From assembly GCF_030407455.1 (NCBI RefSeq), contig NZ_JASDDJ010000011.1, positions 1 to 64,000 on the forward strand: 64,000 bases of DNA. The letters run 5' to 3'. The notes beneath the pieces were generated by a model. It ran no database searches. It was not told the origin of the DNA and saw nothing but the letters and a program-made list of their open reading frames with translations. Of this stretch, positions 27,995 through 37,600 are shown piece by piece; positions within the stretch are counted from its first letter, which is position 1; each line of letters opens with the position of its first letter. Made by a program: the position numbers and the translations under genes. The stretch comes from Psychrobacter sp. 5A.1. GTDB taxonomy: Bacteria; Pseudomonadota; Gammaproteobacteria; Pseudomonadales; Moraxellaceae.

Positions 27995-29434
27995 CTATGC
28001 AGGTGTCTCTTGCTGCACTTGTAAACGTTCAATTCTAGCTAGATAACTGTGTCCTAGCTCTGGCTCTGCCGAGGCTATCCAAGCGGCATATCCTGACAAC
28101 GTATTTAAAGTCTCATCCGCGCGTAATTTGCCGCCTGACTCTAGGTTATGGACAGCTGCTCGTAACATTTTTTTGATTTGACGAGATACCCTAGGTACGC
28201 CTTGTCCATTGACCACCATGCCTGTCACTTGTTGCTGGTTGCCTTTACGAATCACGCGCGTTTTATCATTATTTAATGCAAAACCTTCTTCACGTAATAT
28301 CTTATGGACTGAGCCGAGCAGTTGCCCGATCAGCTTGTTGTGCTGCGTATCGGCTTGTTTTTTTGCGGTGCTGGTCGTGGCTTTAATCGTTGTTTTAGCC
28401 TTCGATTTGGGTTTGGTGTCTTCAATAGCGGGCACACTAAAGGTCAAGTCATCGGCATAACGGCTATAACGTAGGCCCAACTTTTCTGCCAATCCTGTCA
28501 AGCGTCGATCCAGATTTAGGCAAACGATGTTCGTTAATGCAGGACTGGTAGGCGCGCCTTGTGGCAAGGCTCTATCGCCTAATGCCACATAGTAGGTAAC
28601 GCCATCTTGCTGCACCACTTGTCGGGGCGACTCCGTACACAATAATGCCAATAATGTGGCAATTTGCTCTGGGTAGCCAGTATGACGAAACACACCTTTG
28701 ACACGGCGCCAGCTCACGCTAGGAAAGAAATCTTTGACATCCAGCTTAATAAGCAGCTCACTGTTGCTGTGTACGGCTGCATTGGTCACGATAGATTTGC
28801 CACGAACAAAACCATGTGCGGCATCATGCGTCGTTAAGTTGTTTAAGACTTGATTCAAAATCCAGCGCTGTACAAACTTCAAGCGCGGAATGGGCGACCA
28901 TATTTGACGCGCTGTGCCATTGCGTTTGGCAATAGTGAAATGCGAATAAGACAGATTGGTGGCGACCTCTCTTTGATAGCACAACCCTTTTAATTGCGGG
29001 ATGCTAAGGTTCACCGCTTCTGCTAGTTCACTGTGTTTGCTCAATAGCGGTAGTTTGTTTTCAATCAGTCGATTGGCTGCATTTTTTACGTCCCACTTGT
29101 CAGTACTGGTGTCATCCGACCAATATACATGGCGGCCAAGATAAACCATGTGATGCGCTTTGTATGCTTGCCATGCTGATTTTTTGAGGATTCTTTCTTC
29201 TGCTGCCTCTTTTTTCAAGGCTTTTTTATAGCGCTCCCGTTCTTTTGGGCTCATATTATCGACGGGCTGACGATCGACCATAAATCCTTGGCTGACCAGC
29301 TGCTGCTGTACGTATTGGTAACGGCCGCCTGCCAGCTCAATCTCTTGCCATAATTGTTGCCACTGACGCTCAAAAGGAGTGGGTGCTGGCTCAGGACTGA
29401 TGTAATCGTTATGGTTGGCTGTTTGTGTGGTCAT
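27995..29434 (-). CDS. Retron-type reverse transcriptase
   Basis: Reverse transcriptase, 479 residues, last gene of a four-gene leftward operon. Retron hallmarks are all visible: NAAVH at 218-222 (the NAxxH motif), KLDVKDFFPS with the first catalytic Asp at 232, PQGAPTSP at 291-298, YADD at 326-329 and VTG at 403-405. An N-terminal extension of about 170 residues, charged and helical, recalls the long N termini of myxobacterial retron RTs. A Lys/Thr-rich insert (about 336-365) follows YADD. It should copy a structured RNA into branched msDNA; the only matching RNA candidate here is at 43326-43590 on the other strand. The start is 3 bases after the SWIM gene stop. Confidence 0.93.
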   Translation of the reverse strand: MTTQTANHNDYISPEPAPTPFERQWQQLWQEIELAGGRYQYVQQQLVSQGFMVDRQPVDNMSPKERERYKKALKKEAAEERILKKSAWQAYKAHHMVYLGRHVYWSDDTSTDKWDVKNAANRLIENKLPLLSKHSELAEAVNLSIPQLKGLCYQREVATNLSYSHFTIAKRNGTARQIWSPIPRLKFVQRWILNQVLNNLTTHDAAHGFVRGKSIVTNAAVHSNSELLIKLDVKDFFPSVSWRRVKGVFRHTGYPEQIATLLALLCTESPRQVVQQDGVTYYVALGDRALPQGAPTSPALTNIVCLNLDRRLTGLAEKLGLRYSRYADDLTFSVPAIEDTKPKSKAKTTIKATTSTAKKQADTQHNKLIGQLLGSVHKILREEGFALNNDKTRVIRKGNQQQVTGMVVNGQGVPRVSRQIKKMLRAAVHNLESGGKLRADETLNTLSGYAAWIASAEPELGHSYLARIERLQVQQETPA

Positions 29435-29437
29435 ACA

Positions 29438-31693
29438 TTACATCCCTTGGTTTTCGATAAAGCCTTTGGCTTCAAATCTGGCAATATGTTGTAAAAAAGC
29501 GGCTTTGGCTTGAGCAGGTTGATTAAACACCAGTTGCTGGCGTGTGTCCTCATTACCTGTAGTTTGTTCAATGGTGATTTTTTTATGGGCAATGGTGATG
29601 TAGACATACGCAATAGAGGTTTCTTGCGCTGCTAAAGTCTGTGGTTTGTTGTTTGCAGTCTCATGTGAGTGGGTCGCTGGTTGAGTTAAGGCTGTCAAAT
29701 CAAGCGTCATTTCAGAAGGTAATGCCTTCAACGAGTTGTTGGCTGCTTTTGTTGGCACGCTTTCTTGATTACTCATCGTCTTATTAACGCGTTTACTCAA
29801 GACACGAGTGTCATGCCAGCTGTCATTACTGGTGTTATTCGGGTCGTATTGATTGTACCTAAGACGCAGCGCGATAAGATGCGCGCACACACCATGAGTG
29901 AGACGATGCTGCAAGTACTGCGGGCAGCTACATTCTGCTTTGGTCACCAGTCCTTCGTCGCCCAATTGCAGCTGACTGTGGTAAGTACGTCTGTCTTCTT
30001 CGACATGGATGTCTGCACGGATGGTAATGCCTTTGACAGCAACAGTCTCAACCGAAAAATTCTGTACACCATCGGCACGACTTAATAAATCAAAGGCCTG
30101 TTTTTCTGCCTCATTGTGATAAGCAAACTGCGCCATCTCAAGCGGTGCTTGGGTCAATGGTCTGTAATGATACAGCTGCGTCGCCACATCATAGCGAATC
30201 AAGCCCTGCTGAGTACCTGATAGTAGCCATTGCTGCACTTGCTGATTAGACACTGATGCAGGATCTAATGACGTATCTGCTGATAGCGACTTTACCAAGT
30301 CTTCTAGATTGCTGGGGGTATTTGCCAGCGTGGTCATCAATACAGACAGGCCATTATTGTCATCGCTATTATCATCATTGCGAGCGTTTAAGGTTGCTTT
30401 ACCACTGCCTGATAACCCTTCACTAGCAGCTAATGTATTATGCAATGGACGCTTGGGCAATAATAAGTCAAAGTTTAATGACTGTGACCAGTTGGCTTGG
30501 CTAAAGCCTGTCATGGCAAAGGTGAAGTGAAATCCTTTGCCCGTCACGGTCCAATAGCTTGGCATGCCTTGACCCAATAAAGAGACGGAAACACTATCAG
30601 CATGCGGCAACAGTCGTTTTAATAGGCTGAGACGACGACGACCCCATAAGCGAATCAGTTTGGCCTGTTGGCCTTGATAAGGTGTTTGCTGTTGACTGAC
30701 TTGGCTGGTGACAGTGATATCAAATGGCTCAAGTACAATAATCGGTAATTGCTGTGGTCTGAGTTCAATCAGCAGTCCGCGGCGCTTGCCTTTGATATCA
30801 GCATGCATGCGCAGCTCAAACAGCACGTTATAGAGCGCAATAGGATCAAGGTGAATGGTGTCTTGCGGCAATTGATGTGCAGACTGTACTTGTAGCAGTG
30901 CTCTGATCCAGCTTCTGGGTACATTGATGCGCTTTTCTATGATCTGTTTTTTTACGGTGGGTGCGGTGAATGCACTATCAGTACCTGTACTGTTTGCCTC
31001 GTCATTATCAGCCTCTGGCATGGTTTCGAGTAACTGTAAGCCGACCGCTTCATGACCAATGTCTAATACCGTCTGTTGATGGTCTCGAATTTGCTGAATA
31101 CCGTCAAACAAAGCCGTACTATAATCAATGCTCGTGGTACCAAGGGTAGGCTTGGCGCTTTGCTCAAAAATCTCATTGGTCAAGGTCAATTGAGCATAGC
31201 AACCTTCATCACGGCTAAATACCTCAAAGCTGACACCTTGCTCGTGCACCTGAATAATCGGGTCCAAAATACAAAAGGCCAGTGGGTCATTATTAAACAA
31301 CCACGTAAAGTAATCACGCTGCGCAGTAAATAGGTTCTTATTGCTGCTGGCACGGCGCATCTGCATAAATACCGTATACGCTGAGCGGTCTTTTGGCACA
31401 TAACGGTAATCGCTGCTGACCACATCAAATAAGGCTAGCAAACTGTCACGAAAGACAAGGGGAGATTTTACCTTACCATGGAAGTTAACCTCCGATCGAT
31501 TCAGCTGAGCAAATAGTGCCACATGCTGAGTGTGTTCGGTCGTTTGCGCCTCCGACAATGAATCTGACGATTCGCCAACTTGACTGATTTGGCTAGGTGC
31601 AGCGTAGTCTAACTGCATTATAATGCCATCAGTGTTTGCCACTACTTCTGACTCTGTTTCTGATGCTTGGTCTAATTGATTGTCTATAGTCAT
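29438..31693 (-). CDS. SWIM zinc-finger protein of the retron operon
   Basis: A 751-residue protein with a SWIM-type zinc finger near residues 585-605: CSC, then a spacer, then CAH (C-x-C-xn-C-x-H), followed by a helix LIALRLRYNQ. The part just before it (VQQWLLSGTQQGLIRYDVATQLYHYRPL) looks like a winged-helix module, so the protein fits the WHSWIM class I recall as a partner of type XIII retrons. The N-terminal 450 residues are rich in beta segments and show no motif I know. Its ATG overlaps the stop of the giant upstream gene by 4 bases (ATGA), and RT follows 3 bases later, so all three should be co-translated in fixed proportion. Likely nucleic-acid binding; the exact role is unknown. Confidence 0.85.
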   Translation of the reverse strand: MTIDNQLDQASETESEVVANTDGIIMQLDYAAPSQISQVGESSDSLSEAQTTEHTQHVALFAQLNRSEVNFHGKVKSPLVFRDSLLALFDVVSSDYRYVPKDRSAYTVFMQMRRASSNKNLFTAQRDYFTWLFNNDPLAFCILDPIIQVHEQGVSFEVFSRDEGCYAQLTLTNEIFEQSAKPTLGTTSIDYSTALFDGIQQIRDHQQTVLDIGHEAVGLQLLETMPEADNDEANSTGTDSAFTAPTVKKQIIEKRINVPRSWIRALLQVQSAHQLPQDTIHLDPIALYNVLFELRMHADIKGKRRGLLIELRPQQLPIIVLEPFDITVTSQVSQQQTPYQGQQAKLIRLWGRRRLSLLKRLLPHADSVSVSLLGQGMPSYWTVTGKGFHFTFAMTGFSQANWSQSLNFDLLLPKRPLHNTLAASEGLSGSGKATLNARNDDNSDDNNGLSVLMTTLANTPSNLEDLVKSLSADTSLDPASVSNQQVQQWLLSGTQQGLIRYDVATQLYHYRPLTQAPLEMAQFAYHNEAEKQAFDLLSRADGVQNFSVETVAVKGITIRADIHVEEDRRTYHSQLQLGDEGLVTKAECSCPQYLQHRLTHGVCAHLIALRLRYNQYDPNNTSNDSWHDTRVLSKRVNKTMSNQESVPTKAANNSLKALPSEMTLDLTALTQPATHSHETANNKPQTLAAQETSIAYVYITIAHKKITIEQTTGNEDTRQQLVFNQPAQAKAAFLQHIARFEAKGFIENQGM

Positions 31694-34600
31694 TGACTGT
31701 CTCCTTCACCCTGATTGCTTTTTTGACTGCTGTCCTGACTATTTTGTGCTGCGATGGATGACGACGGACGCTTTTGTTGCGCTCGTATCATGCCACGTTG
31801 CCAGCGGCGTAGTACTTTGTACGCCAGTTTTTGAGTGTCATCGTCTGCTTGCGTCATCAAGGCATGTAACCATTGCTCAATTCTTGGATCAGTCAGTTGC
31901 CCCAGCGCTTCGATAGCGCGGACTTTGACCATCTCATCCGTGGTCGCACTACTGGCGCAGTCATAAAGTGCGGCAGCATTGTGCTCTCTAATCCACAGTA
32001 ACAGCTGTTGATTGATGCTCAAGGTTGATGATGACTCGGCACTGATGTTACTGGTATTGGTGCTTGCCTGTGCGGCGATTCGATTGATGAGTGCAAGCAA
32101 TAGCGTTTGGCTATCATGCTGCAATGGCCGTGACTCTGGTGGCTGCTGTGTGGTCGACATAGCGCGTAACAAAGGCTCAATATTTGCCAGCAGAGCATCA
32201 TCACAATGGGGTCTGGCCAACAATGCCAGCAAGGCTTGTTGCCACCAGTCGTTGACGATAGCAGATAGTAATGGCACTGATATCACCATCGACGAATGAT
32301 GTGCTTTGCTTAGCCATTCAAGTGTGGTGGATATTTTTTGAAAGTTGGAGGCATTCTCGGTAGTTGTCGCATTGGACAATGAAAATTTGCTTAGCCGTTC
32401 AAGTGTGGTGACAATTTTTTGAAGATTGGAGGTGTTCTCGGCAGCTGTCGCATTGGGTAATGAAAAATGGCGCATCACTAGCCAAATAAGCTGCTTAATA
32501 GTACCGCTTACTTGTTCAATACGTTCGCGCCACTGCGAATCACTAATGCTGGTTGGGCTTTGATCAATAACGGTTATCAGCGCTTGCCATTGCTGCTTCG
32601 CATTATCGAGGCAGTGCTGTAGAGTCACCATCATATCGGTATCAAGATGCTCCGTCGGATACTGGGTCAAATAACTCAAGCCAATATGCTGTGTCAGTGT
32701 GTTGTTACTGGTAATCAACGCGGTAAGCTGCGATGTTGGCATGTCTTGCTTGGCCATAATGGCATTTTGCAGTGCCATCAAGATGTCGGATGGTAAGTGC
32801 GTGCCATGCTGGGTGATAAATGCTGCCAGCTCATCGATGCTGCTATTATCAATGATACGCTTTAGACTCAAATGCTCAGTCTCTTCTATAAAGTCATTAT
32901 TATGGCTTTGAATGGCTGCCCAATCATAAGGGTAAACCTGCGATGCGAGACTGCCCCAAGTTTTCTGTGCCGCAGTGTAAGCCGCCATAAGCACAGCACA
33001 GTCTAAGTTGCTCGTCTTTAAGATATCTAACATTAATGCTTGATTGGCATCGCTATCATTCATCTGTAGTAGCCATACCGCATGCCTTTGTGGACGGAAA
33101 AATATGGCTTTATCAAGATGAATGCGTATATAGTGGCGTATTTGTTCCCAAGCAGGCGTTGTGTTGAGCCAGCGCAGTCCATTTAACCAATGGACAATGC
33201 CGGGATTGGTGAAATGGATTGCGGGGTCTGATAAATGCGATTTTAGTAGCTCAAAAATATGCGGGCTATGCTCAAAGTCACCACCTTGTGCAAGGCGACC
33301 TAAGGCTTCACTGGCCACATCTTGCAGGTAATGCTCATCATCTTCGGCCAGTTTGATTAACTTATCATAGGCTTTGTATAAAGTATGAACCTGTAAGTTT
33401 TTATCAGCATTGTCCACAGGTGAGCTAGCATTAGGCGAGTGAGTATTTTGGTTGTTACTGTTGCCTAGCAATTCACCAATGGCAAGCACACTACGGCGGC
33501 GTAATTCGCCATCAGGATTATAATCTATCGTAGCCATCAAGATAGTCAATCCTTCTGCACGGCCACAACTTGCCAGCCCTTCAGCGGCAAACCATTGTAC
33601 ATCAGCATCTTTATTTGATAGAGCTTGATGCAATACCACTAGGCTACCATGGCGTCGCTTGGCACGGTAAGCCAATGCTTGAACCAGCTTAACGGTATAT
33701 TGTGCAGGCAGCTGTTGGTATGCCAGTGTCAATGCAGTATCAATGCGCGTCGATATACTTTCTACTGTCATATCTGCTGTGGCTGTTGCTTTCGCCCACG
33801 ATAATGACGGTAGCAGCTGAGCGGCGTGATCGTAGTCACTGTGCCCCATAAGCGTGACAAACAGTGATAACAACACTTGCGGATGTCTTGGATATTGGCG
33901 TTGCAACCAACGCTCATCGGCTTTCTCATCCAAATAATCATGAATGGATTGGTCATAGCCACTAATGGTCACGAGAGTATCAAAAATCTGCTGGCGCTCT
34001 CGTTTGTGCTCATGCGGCAAGTAATCAAAGCGGTGTTGTAAACGCGCTAACAGTGTCGCAACCAAACGCACATCCCGCAGCTCGGCAATGCCGTCATAAA
34101 TCTCGGATTTGGGCAATTTAAGCTGTGGGTCATCTAATAAACCGAGAAGCCTTTCATATGCTGCTCCGACAACCGAACTGGCTTGCTTATCATCAAAATC
34201 ACTAGACGGTTTATGTTGTTGGTCATCACTACTGGTGCCGTGGTTTATAGAATGAGTCACACCTTGGATACGCGGATAAGACTGTAGCGCCTGAATGATG
34301 CACTGTAAGGCCCGATTTTGCTCACGCTCTGACTGACCATCTGCCAAAAATTCAAACAATTCATCGAACACGGTGCTGTCAGAAAACACGACCTCATAAA
34401 AGTCGGTCAATTGCATAAAGGCTTGATAGCGGGTGTTCCAATCTTCGCTTTTGATCGCTTGCTCTAAAAATCTGAGCTTGTCTTGACGCAGTGTTGACGG
34501 ACTGTGTGCAAACGGCGATATCGCTACCTGTCGCCATTCGACAACGCTTTGGTAACGCAGCAACGCGCTATAGGCTTGTAGCCCCAATAAACTGGCTGGC

Positions 34601-37600
34601 AAGTGACCAAGTCGCTCTTTTAATCGCTGATAGGTTTCTTCTGCCAAAATAACGTTATTGGTTTTTAGCAGCCCAATCAAATGCTGATTGGCAACATCTG
34701 TACTCGCAGACTCAGCTTCTGTACTGCTTAACAATAAATCCAATCCACGTTTGACCATGTCGCGATAAGGCGTGCTCATGGCATATTCTGCCAGCTTTTG
34801 GGTGGCGACATTGAGCTGACACAAACTGTCCCATGCCAGCTCACGCGTATCAAACCCTCGATGGTTTAGTAACGGCAATAATACGCGACTGGCACTGTCT
34901 TTCCAGTGGTAATTGTTTGTGTCATTAATGGAGACATCGTTGTTTCCAGCATTTTCAGCATCATTTTTGTCACTAGACGATAAGGCAAGCCACATCAGAC
35001 CTCGAATGGCCTGATCTGTGGTATTGCCGCTGTCGTAATAGCCGTCACCAGCACGTATGACACCCAACCAAGTACCAAATGCCAGTGTCTGGTACGGATA
35101 CGATATAGCGCCTTTTGCATCGTCTGCACTTGCTACGTCATGGATGCTGGCAGGAATGGGGTGTGCGCTTAATAGTACTTGTAAACTGCGTTGCCATTTT
35201 TGCAAGGTCGCTAAAACATCGTCCTCATCGTCATAATAATCATGCGCAAGTAATTCAGATAAATGGCAAATCACGTTGATGGTTTGGGCGCGTACCAATG
35301 GCTGGTGATGATGGCTGAGCGTCGCGAGCTGTTGTAAAGTGGCCGTGCTCACGGTCGTCAATACCGCTACTCGAACAGAGGTCGTGCTATGAGACGGGGC
35401 TTTATTATCTCCTTTGACGGCTGTATCTTTGATCGCCGTATTTTTTGGCATGGCATTCGCCAGCATCGTAATCACTGAGGCATGATTGGATAAAACAGTG
35501 CTCAATTGACGGGTTAAAGCATCACTCAAATACTGCCACGCTGATGATAACGCTGGTTGACCATCAGCGTGTGGCGTGTGGTTCGGATAACGAGCGAGTA
35601 TATTGGCATAAAGCACCGCTGTTTCATTATCCGCAAAGCTCAACGCCTCAATCAGTCGATTGGGTCGTCCAATTGTCGAGAGCGCAACGGTCTCTGCCGC
35701 CGTATCTTGCTTGTCATTTTGCAAGTCATTGAATATCAATAACAGTCTGGCTGCTACTGCATAAGATTCTGACTCAAACAAAGGCTGCAATTGCTGTGCA
35801 TGAGTAATGCTCAAACCATGCTGTGCTTGCAGCCAATGGACAGGCGTCATCGGTGCGACAAGCGTGTTGATATTGTCTGTACCTTCTCGCATATTATGTG
35901 TGAGGAAATGTCGCCCTCTTACATCACCCAAGATGGCCAAACACAAGCTGGCCGATTGACTGATGAGTGAGTTTTCGTCTGTTTGCCACTTGGCGAGTAG
36001 GTCAATGTCATCCAAGCAGACAATTTGCGTGAGTTTTGGCGCAAGCTGCTTAAAATTCGCATCTGGATGGTGCAAGTACTTAGCATACCAACCCAAAGCA
36101 TCGTACCTTGAAGGGTATGCCAGCCTCGCCAAGCCAAACAGTGCTTGACTGACATGGTTATGCCACTGAGTATAGCTATCGCTGTTATTTGCAAGCGAGG
36201 GCATAGGGGCATCTAGATAATGCTTAAACACCTTGTAAGCTTGATCATCATTATGCTGCGCCTGTTGTTCGTCAGCATATCGCCGTGATTGAGTGGCCAG
36301 CATTTGAGCGACTGTCAGCTGGATATCAGGGTAGGGGCTGTTTAGTGCTGAGGTAATCAAGGTCTCATAATGGCTCGCTTCATTTGTGCGGATGCCTTTA
36401 TCATCAGCACTCGGCTCATTGACCACACTGGTGAGTTGTAAACCGGTCAGCGCCAACGCGACATTCAATGCTTGCTTACGCAGCGCGATGCTATCGTCTG
36501 CTAACAAGCCGATTAAGGCAGGCATTAATGATGGCAGCTGATTGACAGTCGATTTTTTATGGATGGTTGTGAGTGCGAGATTTTTAATATCTGCATAAGG
36601 ACTGGCAAGCGCGCCTAGCACCACATCAACAAACCCCAAGTGCTTACTTTGCTTCAATGCGATGTCAAAAGCTTGCTTGCGAATCGCTGTAAATGTATCC
36701 GCAAAAAACAGCGTCAGCACTGCTTGATTGAGGTTTTGATGATTGACTGCACCTTGTGTATCTGTTTTTTGTTTCGATGCTAGCGTCAGCAATGTGCGTT
36801 GCCACTCTTCTATCGCGACTTGATGCACGTCTTCAAATAGACTCTGTTGCAATAGGCTAATGATGTCGGTAATAGCGGTTGATGCCGCATTGGCAAGCTG
36901 ACGGTTAAGCAGAACTTTTACCACTTCCAACCGAATACTGGTAAACGGGTTGTTTAGTGCTTGCAGTAAGATGGCAGTCATCTCTGATGGCATTTGCGCA
37001 TCATCAGCGTTGTTGTTTTTAGCGGTGCTTGGATTAGTAGCGCGCTTATTGGCCTGACCTTTTGTCTGGATGTTGCTTTGACTGGGGCCAACTTGTGTCA
37101 AAAATATCGCCAAAGATTGCTCATGGATATCTTGGTACTTTGAAGCAAAACCAATAGCTGCCCAAGACAATGCATCATCGGTCAGCTTGCCAAACGCTTG
37201 CATGGCGACTTGCCGAACACCTGTATCCTTGTCGTCCAGTAATGCTGGCAAGACTGCCTTGGCATCTTCAAGCGCCAAATTGCCCAGTGCGGTGGCCACG
37301 CCAGCACGGATCACAGCATCATCATTGTGGCTGATTAGTCGAACAAGGCTACCAAAGGCACGGCTGTCTTGTAGGCAAGCTAAGGCATAAGCGGCGCGAA
37401 AGCTAATGTCTTTGTGCGTGTTGCCCAAGCTTTGTAATAAAGGCTCTAAGTCATCGTTATTTAAATTGGTACTGCTCAAGCTGGCGCTACTTATGTTAAT
37501 TGACGCCTTTGTCTTCGCCGTGGGTTTTTTGGTCGCAGCGTCGGTACGTTTATCGTCAGTCTGTGCCATAAAGTCTTGCGTCGACAAGTCTAGATGAATG